Source of the DNA: Stanieria sp. NIES-3757
Lineage (GTDB): Bacteria > Cyanobacteriota > Cyanobacteriia > Cyanobacteriales > Xenococcaceae
NCBI GenBank assembly: GCA_002355455.1
Contig: AP017376.1
Coordinates: forward strand, 62,001 to 126,000
Direction: 5' to 3'
Length of the DNA: 64,000 nucleotides
Shown: one piece after another, positions 52,856 through 61,621 of the stretch
How the letters are laid out: each line of letters opens with the position of its first letter
How positions within the stretch are numbered: the first letter of the stretch is position 1
Notes under the pieces: model-generated
Told to the model about the DNA's origin: nothing
Seen by the model: only the letters and a program-made list of their open reading frames with translations
Database searches by the model: none
Made by a program: the position numbers and the translations under genes

Positions 52856-54088
52856 TTACTGCTGCTGAGATTTAGATTTGCCATTAAGAGAATAATTATG
52901 GCGATCGCTAGAAGTAAGAATGAGATCTTTCTGACTACTCACCCTATGAAGCTCGAATTGTTCTTGTCGTTTCTGTTTGAGAAATTCGATAAAAGCCTCT
53001 GCTGCTGCTTCACTCCAAGACATCTGTACGTCTTCCCGTTGGGCGTGTGTCGCAATTAAACCTACAGCAATTCCAGAAGTAACCACAGAAAGGATAAATA
53101 CATACAAACTAAGACCGAGCATTGCCCATTCGCCATTTTTCAAGCGACTGAAAAACAAATCGAGGGCGATCGCCGTTGCTTTCATGCTGGATTTTATTTC
53201 GTCATTCTCATCAAAATTTTGAGTATAAACATCGGGAATTGAATGTAAATAACTCAAATTACCCTTTTTGGCGATTTCTACCTTGAGTTGTTCTAACTCT
53301 TTTTCTGCTGTTGCTAAATTTTCGGCATGAATTTCCGTTAGCATACTACTTTTAGGACACCAGGGCCACTGAGGAACGGGAGAGGTATAATAACTACGCT
53401 GGGGTAGGGGTAAATTGTAGTCTTGCCACGAACCATAAGCTTGAGGAAATAAAGAACCTCGTTTGGGACTATTGGGTGGAGTTTGTGCCAATCGAGCTTC
53501 TAGGTTTTGACACTGGTTTTTAGCCTCAGTTAGTTGTTGGGGTTCGATTTGTAAAGCCTCTATTTTTTTTTCTTGAGGAAAGATAACTCGCTCTTGAATT
53601 AATTGTTCGCTCAAGCGATCGCTCAAACTCGGTCGATCTAATAGAATTAGCGTTCCCACTCCTCCGACAAAAGACTGGACGATATTAATTAAAACAACCC
53701 CTGCCAAACCGATACCGTTCCAATTTTTGTGTTGGGCTTCGTAGGCGATCGCTACAACTCCCGTCCAATTACTAAACTTAATCAAACCGAGTTCTATAGC
53801 AATAGCTAATAGCCAACCAAAGATACCGAAATCAATCAAAGTCAACAACAGCAGGGGAAAACTGCTAGCAGCATTAATTAAATTGGTAACGGTTAAAATA
53901 CCTGCAACCCAACGAGACTGTTGGGCTAGCTTTTTAGTAACGATGGCATCGCCATAGACTTCGGATGAGGGAACGATAAGCAAATCTTGGAATAGATAAC
54001 AAAGCCATTTGTAGAAAAATACCAAATTGTTAGAAGTTGGTGTTTGGGGGTGAGGCGATCGCTTTTGATAACGATTAGTGGGAGTCAT
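52856..54088 (-). CDS. Hypothetical multi-pass membrane protein with a coiled-coil insert
   Basis: 410 residues. Three or four membrane helices lie in the N-terminal half (ILTVTNLINAASSFPLLLLTLI, FGWLLAIAIELGLI, GLAGVVLINIVQSFVGGVG) and one in the C-terminal half (LGLSLYVFILSVVTSGIAVGLI), separated by a polar coiled-coil region (about 170-300). Not recognised. It heads the three-gene set and could be its membrane anchor. Confidence 0.55.
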   Translation of the reverse strand: MTPTNRYQKRSPHPQTPTSNNLVFFYKWLCYLFQDLLIVPSSEVYGDAIVTKKLAQQSRWVAGILTVTNLINAASSFPLLLLTLIDFGIFGWLLAIAIELGLIKFSNWTGVVAIAYEAQHKNWNGIGLAGVVLINIVQSFVGGVGTLILLDRPSLSDRLSEQLIQERVIFPQEKKIEALQIEPQQLTEAKNQCQNLEARLAQTPPNSPKRGSLFPQAYGSWQDYNLPLPQRSYYTSPVPQWPWCPKSSMLTEIHAENLATAEKELEQLKVEIAKKGNLSYLHSIPDVYTQNFDENDEIKSSMKATAIALDLFFSRLKNGEWAMLGLSLYVFILSVVTSGIAVGLIATHAQREDVQMSWSEAAAEAFIEFLKQKRQEQFELHRVSSQKDLILTSSDRHNYSLNGKSKSQQQ

Positions 54089-54575
54089 AACGATACATTT
54101 TGCTTGAGAGGGTTATGTTGGTTAATCTGATAAAAAAGGCATATTGATGCAGCTCATATTGATGCAGCTATCCTTTGAAGACGGGAATTTTTTCTAATTC
54201 GATAGGAACATCTAAATATTGACTTAGACGCGGTGAAAACTTAAGGGTTTATTTTTATGTGTTGTTTAAGACTCTCTACCAACTAGGAAATGCTTGCAAT
54301 AGCGTGTTTTTTTCTGAGTCAAAACTTGAATTTGATTGTGCAAAAAGTTTGAGAGCGATCGCAGCGTTATCGATAATAATATTAAGCCTAAAACTGTAGT
54401 CGAAGTTTTTTTCACCTTTTAATTCCTCTTACATCTATCTATTAGTACCTTCGGTAGATTCAGGCTCATTGTTGCAGAGATGAAGAAAATAAATTTGCAA
54501 GGTGAAGCTAGTAATGCCGAATATAAAGCATTTTTATCTGAAAAATTAAATAATAGTGTTTTTCTGTAGTAACTA
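54089..54575. other. Gene-poor interval
   Basis: About 490 bases. An uncertain small frame at 54480-54569 (29 codons, INLQGEASNAEYKAFL) lies on the plus strand and may be a remnant. A direct repeat (CATATTGATGCAGCT) occurs twice near 54140. I see no other feature. Confidence 0.4.
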
Positions 54576-55097
54576 CTACAACCACCACCTATAACTAGCA
54601 CCAGAATGATTTTTTAAGCGGTCTGTTTTCTTTTGTAAAATATCTCTAACCGACATCAAAATTTCACCTAGTTTATTATCACCAGTACCATCTTCTCCAA
54701 AACCCCAGTAATAATCTGAAGGAGAATTATAAATGATCGCTTTTTTTCCCGTACTGAGTAATATTTTTCTTATATCTCTATGCCAATCAAATTTTTTTAA
54801 TACCGCTTGATACATCATTTGGTCTTTTACTTCTTCCCAGTCACTACGCCAAAATTGCCGATAATTCTCAGCTAAAGCAATTGCTACTTCTGGCGTTTTT
54901 GCTGCTAGTATTTCTTTTAATAACAAATTATTACGCTTTGCTTCACGCTCTGTTGAAGAGTTTCCCTCAAATTTTTGTGCTTGGAAATAGTGTTCGCCCG
55001 TTCTGCATTGAAATATATCTAACCTAACACCATAGAAAGCAAAATTTGAAAAGCATCCATAAGGATTTTTACCTGCATCGTAGAAGTAAATAGTCAT
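54576..55097 (-). CDS. NADAR-family N-glycosidase (YbiA-like)
   Basis: 173 residues. NPYGCFSNFAFYGVRLD, TGEHYFQAQKF, RSDWEEVKDQMMYQAVLKKF and YYWGFGEDGTGDNKLGEILM are the four conserved blocks. NADAR enzymes hydrolyse N-glycosidic bonds, and some remove ADP-ribose from guanine in DNA as antitoxins to DarT-like toxins. No DarT-like gene is adjacent. The last 20 residues (KTDRLKNHSGASYRWWL) are an extension. Confidence 0.88.
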   Translation of the reverse strand: MTIYFYDAGKNPYGCFSNFAFYGVRLDIFQCRTGEHYFQAQKFEGNSSTEREAKRNNLLLKEILAAKTPEVAIALAENYRQFWRSDWEEVKDQMMYQAVLKKFDWHRDIRKILLSTGKKAIIYNSPSDYYWGFGEDGTGDNKLGEILMSVRDILQKKTDRLKNHSGASYRWWL

Positions 55098-55201
55098 AGT
55101 AGTTCACAAATGTTTTAATTTAGCTATTGTCAGGATCGTCAGCAGAGATTAAAGTTATGTACCAGTAAGACACAAAAACTATCTGACTGACAGTCTGACG
55201 A

Positions 55202-55608
55202 TTAAGAAGCAATCTTTTCGATCTTAATTACACGAGTACCAGACTTTCCCCGACGCTCGAAATTAACTTCTAAACCTACAGCACGCAATCCCGGATTGAT
55301 TTTCCGTAGCTGTCCGCTAAGTTTATTGGCAGCTTTGGGTAAGTCAGAGGCAGAGTATTCATATTTTGTTGCATACCCTTTAATCAACTTCAATAACTCG
55401 GTTGCCGTTCCCTGCCAGCAAGATTCTCTTTCTAATAAAGATTGAATTGCTAGTGCTACAGGAGAATCTTCTATCGTCAGTTTTTGGGATTGTTCGCGAT
55501 TAGTTTGATAGGCTTGAAGAAAAGTTCCCGATTTAAAACCCAAGGCTGGTTCTGCTGCCGTTACCCACTCGGCAAAATCTGCCATACGGGGAGATTCTTC
55601 TAGATTAA
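55202..55608 (-). pseudogene. Replication-type ATPase, C-terminal part (split by two IS elements)
   Basis: Open frame from NLEESPRMADFAEWVTAAEPALG to the stop at 55202. The PRMADFxxWxTAAEPALG motif is the region that follows the ATPase core in related plasmid and phage replication proteins. The N-terminal part is at 58206-59239. Simple removal of both insertion elements leaves the two parts one base out of frame, so a further small change has occurred. Confidence 0.8.
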
Positions 55609-55634
55609 TATCAAATCCGTTTGAATACCCATAA

Positions 55635-56123
55635 TTAAATCAGGTCTTCAGGCCACCAATGATAGTTAGTCAATCCTTGAATCAATTGTGGTTGTCGAAG
55701 TAGACTACGGCATCTTTGAATCATAATTTCTTCTAATTGGTCGAGAGTGTCAAAAGTTTTGTTCGCGATTGCTTCATTAGTCAGAGGCCATAATCTTTCG
55801 GCAGGTTGTAATTCTGGTGATTTGGGAGGCATCCAGAATAAATGTACTCCTTTGGGAACTTTTAGCTTTTCAGTAGTATGAAAAGATGCTTGATCGAGCG
55901 CTAAAATGACTCGCTTTTTTTCACCTATCTCAAAATGCCGAGCAAAATCTTCTAACAAAAGACTAAAAACTTTAGTGTTCAACTTGGGTACAATCCACCA
56001 ATAAGTTTCTCCTGAACCAGGATGTACAAATCCTGCTAACCACAACCATTGAAATCGCCAATTAACTTTGGCTATCGGTTGCTGACCCTTTTCTATCCAC
56101 ATGATTCGATTTACTGGCTGCAA
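55635..56123 (-). CDS. IS630-family transposase, C-terminal ORF (copy 2)
   Basis: Protein identical to the ORF at 24507. Holds the second and third catalytic residues (LALDQASFH, PELQPAERLWP). Confidence 0.88.
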   Translation of the reverse strand: MQPVNRIMWIEKGQQPIAKVNWRFQWLWLAGFVHPGSGETYWWIVPKLNTKVFSLLLEDFARHFEIGEKKRVILALDQASFHTTEKLKVPKGVHLFWMPPKSPELQPAERLWPLTNEAIANKTFDTLDQLEEIMIQRCRSLLRQPQLIQGLTNYHWWPEDLI

Positions 56124-56155
56124 TCCGATTCGATGCTCATCTTCAGCCCAAGTTT

Positions 56156-56698
56156 CTACCGTTGATTCAGGATATTGTTGTTTAATTGCTGCGGCAGTCT
56201 GCGCCAGTTTTTTTTCCAGCGTTGTTGCTCTTCGGGATCACTTTCGACATGAGTAGGTCTTGGTCTTCGACGGACGTATTCTAGTCCTCGAAGATAATCC
56301 CATCCTCTTTGAGGTGCGATCTCTTTGCCTAATAACTCACTCATCCAAGCTGCTACTTTGGTTCCGCTCCATAATCCTCCTGACTCTGGTGTTGCTTGAA
56401 GGGCTTGCCATAATAAGGCTTGTTGTTGTTCATCCAATAGTGGCTTGGCTCCCTGATTCTCTTTTCTTTTATCCCCCAAGCTTTCTGCCCCCAAGCGATT
56501 GTAACCCCAGACAAGTTCGTAAATCCAGCTACGGCTATAGCCAGTTATCTCTGCTACTTGTTCTGTAGTCTTTCCCTCTGCTAACAACCAGATAATTTGG
56601 TAGTGACTTCGCTCTCGTGGTTCTCTTGAATTACGATATCGTTGTTTTAGTTCCTCTATACTTAAATGAGGTTCGATTCTAATTCGTTTCGGCATCAA
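56156..56698 (-). CDS. IS630-family transposase, N-terminal ORF (copy 2)
   Basis: Protein identical to the ORF at 25028. The A8 slip site is the complement of 56208-56215. Confidence 0.88.
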   Translation of the reverse strand: MMPKRIRIEPHLSIEELKQRYRNSREPRERSHYQIIWLLAEGKTTEQVAEITGYSRSWIYELVWGYNRLGAESLGDKRKENQGAKPLLDEQQQALLWQALQATPESGGLWSGTKVAAWMSELLGKEIAPQRGWDYLRGLEYVRRRPRPTHVESDPEEQQRWKKNWRRLPQQLNNNILNQR

Positions 56699-56760
56699 TT
56701 GAATTTGGTTATTTTCTCTGCTTGATTATATCATGGGCAATTAAACGGATTTAATATAAC

Positions 56761-58205
56761 CCCTCTTTTATGACTATGGGGAAAAATATTGAATTAGCAA
56801 GCAACAGAGAACGAATACTCTAAAAATTGACTTTGAGGAAAAGGAGAACCACGAAAGCGATTCATAATGTTGATTAACTTAGAAAAACCAAGTTGAAGAT
56901 GTTGATTAGGAAATACGGATAGCCAAGGTTGAATAAGAGAGAAAAAGATTAATGGTTGAATAATTAAGCGCAAGTTATTTAAAGAACTTTTCCAACCAGC
57001 ACCAGAATCCCACGCCTGATGATTAGAGAAAGGAAAAGAAGAAACTGATTTAAGAGTAGAGACTTGAGAATTGGCATCGGGAACAATCGTCTCTAATTGA
57101 AAATAATTAGCTTGAAGACTTACTAAAAAATAAGTACTCATAATTAATTCCCACCAGCGTTCTATACCGTGATAATCTGTAACTCGAAAATCTGCCCAAC
57201 CAAGTTCATTTTTGACTTGTTTAAACGCATATTCAATCCAGTTTCTCAAACTATATTCTGAAGCAATTGTGGTGGCAATTTTGCCTTTTTTATTCGTCAT
57301 AATAAACCAAGTATCTTTTGGTTCAGGGTTTTTGTCGTCTTGTTTACTTATTTGATAGAAACGAATATGTTTTCTTGTGCCAAAAATAATTTCTCTAATG
57401 TATCTAGTTTCGCTCTTCTTTCGAGATAATTTTTGTTGATAAGCTTGCCATCGATTATATTTTTTTTTCTCATCGCCGAACATCCAAACCTTATGGTTAG
57501 AGCGAATTGCCACAATATACTCCAGATTCAATTGCTCCAAAACTGTAATTACATCTCCACTTTCTCCATACAAACTATCAGCTAATATTAACTTGATGTT
57601 AAAGTTCCATTTTTGTAATTCCTTGATTATTTCTACAGCTAGTTGTGGTTTGGTTTTATATGTATCTTCTGCTTTGAGGCATTTGTTCGGCTTAAATATT
57701 TTAAAAAGTAAAGGGTATGTTATTCCCTCTACTACTGCATAAGCATTAACCGACACAATTCCATTTTTTGTCTTTCCTAAATTACCAATATACTGTCTGG
57801 CTACATAATCAGTTGTTTTTCCTTTCTTGACATCTCCTGTTTCATCAATACAAAGAGTTATTTTTCTTTCTCCAATCAATAATTTAGTCAACCATAATCT
57901 AATTTCTCGTATTTTTTCTACATTCCAATGAGCTTCAGATAGAAAATAATTTAATCCTTGACTATCTTTTAATCCTACCGCTCTTGCTATCTTTGGTAGC
58001 GACTTTCTAGGTATTTCTGATAGCATTCCTAAATGTATTAATTTGAATGCTTCATAATTTCTCACATCAGAGAATAGCTCTTGGTAGGCTTGACAATAGT
58101 GATCGATAAAACTCACTGTTGATGATGCTTCTCTTCGTGGTGTCACCATTTTTCATTGGGTTTTTATTTTCAATTATTTTATCACCCTATAGTCATAAAA
58201 GAGGG
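56761..58205 (-). mobile_element. IS701-family insertion sequence (1445 bp)
   Basis: Inverted ends CCCTCTTTTATGACTATGGG and its near-inverse CCCTATAGTCATAAAAGAGGG, flanked by ATAAC (56756-56760 and 58206-58210), a 4-5 bp target duplication. One intact transposase gene. It lies immediately next to the IS630-type copy. Confidence 0.88.
56794..58149 (-). CDS. IS701-family transposase
   Basis: 451 residues. The N-terminal FIDHYCQAYQELFSDVRNYEAFKLIHLGML is followed by TLCIDETGDVKKGKTTDYVARQY (first Asp), LILADSLYGESGDVI (second Asp) and SLRNWIEYAFKQVKNELGWADFR (Glu of the C-terminal catalytic motif). It matches the IS701/DDE_5 order and is a single full-length ORF. Confidence 0.9.
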   Translation of the reverse strand: MVTPRREASSTVSFIDHYCQAYQELFSDVRNYEAFKLIHLGMLSEIPRKSLPKIARAVGLKDSQGLNYFLSEAHWNVEKIREIRLWLTKLLIGERKITLCIDETGDVKKGKTTDYVARQYIGNLGKTKNGIVSVNAYAVVEGITYPLLFKIFKPNKCLKAEDTYKTKPQLAVEIIKELQKWNFNIKLILADSLYGESGDVITVLEQLNLEYIVAIRSNHKVWMFGDEKKKYNRWQAYQQKLSRKKSETRYIREIIFGTRKHIRFYQISKQDDKNPEPKDTWFIMTNKKGKIATTIASEYSLRNWIEYAFKQVKNELGWADFRVTDYHGIERWWELIMSTYFLVSLQANYFQLETIVPDANSQVSTLKSVSSFPFSNHQAWDSGAGWKSSLNNLRLIIQPLIFFSLIQPWLSVFPNQHLQLGFSKLINIMNRFRGSPFPQSQFLEYSFSVAC

Positions 58206-59239
58206 ATAACTCTTTCTCGATTGGCTAAAGCCTGACTGACGGCAGTGCAGAGTAATCCCAGAATTCTTGGTTTTAACTGTTCAAAGCGAAGGTTAATTTC
58301 TGTTTCCGAACGTCGTTGCTGTAGGGGAATGGGATCGAGATGAATGCAAATCGAACGGTCTAGTAAGTCTGCGTTAGTTACTGTATCTACAATACTAGTA
58401 ATAATTACAGATCGTGCTGCTTCGATTACCGTTTGTTCTCCGTCACTGTAAAGCTTTCGATCTACATAACTATTACCCGTACTAAGTCGGCACAAACCGT
58501 CAGAAAGAGATTGAGAGAGTTTTGATAAATTATCAAAGCATAATACCCAAGTATTTATGGCTGCAACCATCAGACTGCGTTCGTCTTTGGGTTGCGATCG
58601 CAATACTCCTTTGCCAGGATCGATTAGTTGTTTGAGCATTCTTGCCAAACTGGATTTACCAGAACCCTGTTCGCCAGTGATAATTAACAAAGGATAGGGA
58701 GGATTGGGACTAAGCGTACCCAATAACCAACCTGCTACTAAAATCAATTGTTCGGGATTGAGATTAGTAAACTCTAACAAGTCTTCAATTTTGCCTCCCT
58801 TGACTGGAAGGGGTAGGGGTTCGATGAATTGGGAAGTTTTAAATCGAACGGGAGGATTCTTAACAATTTTCCAGCTTTTTTTGTTAATAGCGATCGCGCT
58901 TCCCTTGTCATCCCCTACGTTGATATAGATAGTTCCTTTGGATCGAACAACGCGATCGTGGTAAATTTCGGCTTTTGGTTTGAATAAAGCTTCTGTTTCT
59001 AATTGTTCTATCAATAAATTAACTTCTTTTGGGGTTAAGAATTTGTTGTATGTGCCTCTGACATAAGCTTTCAGCCAGCGTTTAAATTCATTGCTATGAA
59101 CTCGATATGTTTGACGAACTTGATATCTATAAACATCGATATATGCCGTGTCATCGGCGGTATGGAATAAACCCGAACTGAGTATTGTAAAAATTGTCTC
59201 TAATATTGTCGTTATTACCGTTTTAATCGGTTTAATCAT
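58206..59239 (-). pseudogene. Replication-type ATPase, N-terminal part (split by two IS elements)
   Basis: About 345 residues remain. Walker A is GEQGSGKSS (189-197), Walker B VLCFDNLSKLS (Asp near 236), and a sensor-like RSVIITSIVD and LDRSICIHLDPI follow. Such ATPases occur in plasmid and phage replication proteins (helicase-like, related in motif order to primase-associated ATPases). The frame ends ANRERVI and then runs into IS701-type DNA. The rest is at 55202-55608. Confidence 0.8.
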
Positions 59240-59244
59240 AGTAG

Positions 59245-59306
59245 GCGATCGCCTTTAGTTGACTTCCTACTGGATATATCGAACGATTTACTTAAAATGT
59301 TGCACA
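59245..59306 (+). repeat. Direct repeat, left of hicAB
   Basis: About 61 bases (GCGATCGCCTTTAGTTGACT onward) recur at 59993-60052 with a few substitutions and a one-base indel. The repeats bracket the hicAB module. Confidence 0.8.
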
Positions 59307-59353
59307 AATGTTAAACTAGTATCAATATTGATACTAATATTTGAGTTGAGAAG

Positions 59354-59608
59354 ATGTCAGATATCGACAAGCTCGTTGCTCAATTAAAAAAAAATCCCAA
59401 AAATGTAAAATTCAATGATTTAGTAAAAGTTTGCGATCGTTATTTTGGTGAAGCAAGACAACAAGGAACGAGTCACCTTGTTTATAAAACACCTTGGGTG
59501 GGAGATCCTCGTGTCAACATTCAAAACAAAAAGGGGAAAGCCAAGCCTTATCAAGTTAAGCAAGTTCTAGCTGCAATTGAAAAAATGGAGGAAATGAACG
59601 ATGAATAG
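59354..59608 (+). CDS. hicA: HicA-family toxin
   Basis: 84 residues. VAQLKKNPKNVKFNDLVKVCDRYFGEARQQGTSHLVYKTPW with the conserved His, then NIQNKKGKAKPYQVKQVLAAIEK. HicA is a double-stranded-RNA-binding-fold ribonuclease that cleaves mRNA. It overlaps hicB by 8 bp. Confidence 0.88.
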   Translation: MSDIDKLVAQLKKNPKNVKFNDLVKVCDRYFGEARQQGTSHLVYKTPWVGDPRVNIQNKKGKAKPYQVKQVLAAIEKMEEMNDE

Positions 59609-59969
59609 CCAAAAAAATGTCGATCGATCTGAATTATCCCTTAAAACTAATTTTCTTCACTATACTTATAGAGTTTTTTGGTCAGTAGAAGATGAAGAAT
59701 TTGTCGGGCTATGTGTGGAATTTCCCAGCCTTTCTTATTTAGATGAGAATCATCTTGCTGCACTATCGGGAATTACAGATTTAGTTAAAGATGTCATTGC
59801 AGATATGGAAGCTAACGGTGAATCGATTCCAGAACCTTTTGCTAACAAAGAGTATAGCGGTAAATTTCAAATTCGCATTCCTCCAGAGCTTCATCGTAAG
59901 TTAGCTATTGAAGCGGCAGAAGCTAAAGTTAGTTTGAATCGTTATGTCAGTAATAAGTTAGCATCTTAA
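59601..59969 (+). CDS. hicB: HicB-family antitoxin
   Basis: 122 residues. The partial RNase H-like domain has YRVFWSVEDEEFVGLCVEFPSLSYLDENHLAAL. The C-terminal ribbon-helix-helix has GKFQIRIPPELHRKLAIEAAEAKVSLNRYVSNKL, the DNA-binding part for autoregulation. Confidence 0.9.
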   Translation: MNSQKNVDRSELSLKTNFLHYTYRVFWSVEDEEFVGLCVEFPSLSYLDENHLAALSGITDLVKDVIADMEANGESIPEPFANKEYSGKFQIRIPPELHRKLAIEAAEAKVSLNRYVSNKLAS

Positions 59970-59992
59970 TTTATTTTATTTGATCGGATCTA

Positions 59993-60052
59993 GCGATCGC
60001 CTTTAGTTGACTTCCTACTGATATATCGATCGATTTACTTCAAATGTTGCAA
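59993..60052 (+). repeat. Direct repeat, right of hicAB
   Basis: Second copy of the repeat at 59245-59306; the two share CTTTAGTTGACTTCCTACTG and the following GATATATCGA-x-CGATTTACTT-x-AAATGTTGCA. Confidence 0.8.
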
Positions 60053-60211
60053 GATTGACTTAACTTTGATTAGCCAAAGCAGGCGATCTTATTTTCTTAA
60101 AACCTTTTAAATTGCTCAATTTTATGCAGTAAGTTGAGATTTATTTATAATTGCACCAAATATATCATCAGGATTTTGTTTTATTCTGATAAATATATAT
60201 CTGGGACTATT

Positions 60212-61609
60212 ATGCGACATACTTACAAAAAGCAGACTAATCAGCATTTACTCAACAGGTTTATCCTTTTGATACTGCTATTTATACTAATCCCTTTGCT
60301 CTCAGCATTAGCGTTATCTAAATTAGGAGATTGGAAAATATATAATACTATTAGTTTTGGCGATAAAATTTTGCTTCCCAATGTATGTATGAGCGAAGAA
60401 AAAAAACAAGGAGTAATATATTATCAAAACTCCGAGTTTTTAAAGGCTATAGAGCGGTTTAATAGTAGCTTAAAAAATGAATGTAGAAACGATCCAGAAT
60501 CTCTTATATATAAAAATAATAGCGAAATAGAAATAGGCAATCGCCAATCTATAACTATAGCTGTTTTAGTTCCTATTAGTATTGGTCGCGAACCAAAAAA
60601 AGCTTTAGAAATGTTAAGAGGCTTTGCAAAAGCTCAAGATGATATTAATAAAACAAATGAGATAAATAGCTTACCCTTAAAAATTGCAATTATTGATGAT
60701 GCTGACAATCCGATAAAAGCGCAAAAAATTGCTCAAACAATTTCAAAAAACAACTTTTTTTTAGGTGCTATCGGACACTGGACATCTGATGTTAGTCTTG
60801 CAGCAGCTTCTGTTTATAATTTCCAAAAAATGCCTTTTATTACTTCTATAAGTACAACAAATAAATTATCGGAAAATGACAAGGATTATACACATCAAAT
60901 AAATATTACTAATTTTAATGGTGCTATAGCATTAGCAGAATATGCAAAATCTCAGGGAAAAAAGAAAATAGCAATTTTTTATACAAGTCGTGCTACTTAT
61001 AGCAAAGAAATTAGAAAAAAATTTAATGATGAATTTGGGGGAGGGTCTAATACCGAAGTAGTAGCTGAATTTGACTTTACTAATCGTTTTGAATATAAGC
61101 CAAAAACAAATGTGCAAGAAGCTATTGACAAAATGGCAGATGTTATCTTAATTGTTCCCGATATTAATTTAGATACAAAAGCCTATGAGGTGATGAAAGC
61201 TATTAAAGAGAAAAACTCAGACATACTTATACTAGGGGATTTAGCCAACTTATATAGTAAATCAACGCTAAATGAAAAGAACGCAGATGGATTAGTAATG
61301 GCTTTATCTTGGAATCAACATATTAATGATATTTCAAAGAATTTTTTTGATGATTCTAGAAAACTTTGGAAAGCAGATGTTAACTATGCCACTGCAATGT
61401 CGTATGATGCAGTTAAAGCCTTTTCACAAGCGATCGCAAATTTAAAAAGATTGGAGATTTCTCGTGAAAATGTTAATAAGGAATTAAACAAAGACAATTT
61501 TACTTTTCAAGGCTCAACTGGTGCAAGAGAAGTGATAAATAAAAAAATAGCTTTTGTTATGGTTAAAAATGGAGAATTTGTTTATTTATATTCCAAGCAA
61601 ATAAATTAG
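60212..61609 (+). CDS. Membrane-anchored periplasmic-binding-protein-like receptor
   Basis: About 465 residues from MRHTYKKQTNQ; 26 further upstream codons are open. One membrane helix (FILLILLFILIPLLSALALS) precedes a short TPR-like stretch (GVIYYQNSEFLKAIERFNSSL) and a type-I periplasmic-binding domain: ITIAVLVPISIGREPKKALEMLRGFAKAQ, FLGAIGHWTSDVSLAAASVYN, KIAIFYTSRATYSKEI and TAMSYDAVKAFSQAI. No transporter permease is nearby, so it is probably a sensor rather than a transport protein. It is convergent with a CHAT protease gene 12 bases away. Confidence 0.78.
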   Translation: MRHTYKKQTNQHLLNRFILLILLFILIPLLSALALSKLGDWKIYNTISFGDKILLPNVCMSEEKKQGVIYYQNSEFLKAIERFNSSLKNECRNDPESLIYKNNSEIEIGNRQSITIAVLVPISIGREPKKALEMLRGFAKAQDDINKTNEINSLPLKIAIIDDADNPIKAQKIAQTISKNNFFLGAIGHWTSDVSLAAASVYNFQKMPFITSISTTNKLSENDKDYTHQINITNFNGAIALAEYAKSQGKKKIAIFYTSRATYSKEIRKKFNDEFGGGSNTEVVAEFDFTNRFEYKPKTNVQEAIDKMADVILIVPDINLDTKAYEVMKAIKEKNSDILILGDLANLYSKSTLNEKNADGLVMALSWNQHINDISKNFFDDSRKLWKADVNYATAMSYDAVKAFSQAIANLKRLEISRENVNKELNKDNFTFQGSTGAREVINKKIAFVMVKNGEFVYLYSKQIN

Positions 61610-61621
61610 ATTTGCTAACAA

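Larger units (their letters stand above)
55611..56754 (-). mobile_element. IS630-family insertion sequence, copy 2 (1144 bp)
   Basis: Same ends and length as copy 1, flanked by TA (55609-55610 and 56755-56756). It is inserted in the ATPase gene and abuts an IS701-type element on its right. Confidence 0.9.

Noticed and set aside
54419-54601. 60-codon minus-strand frame overlapping the NADAR 3' end
   Set aside because: Overlaps the real gene in another frame and has no supporting signal.
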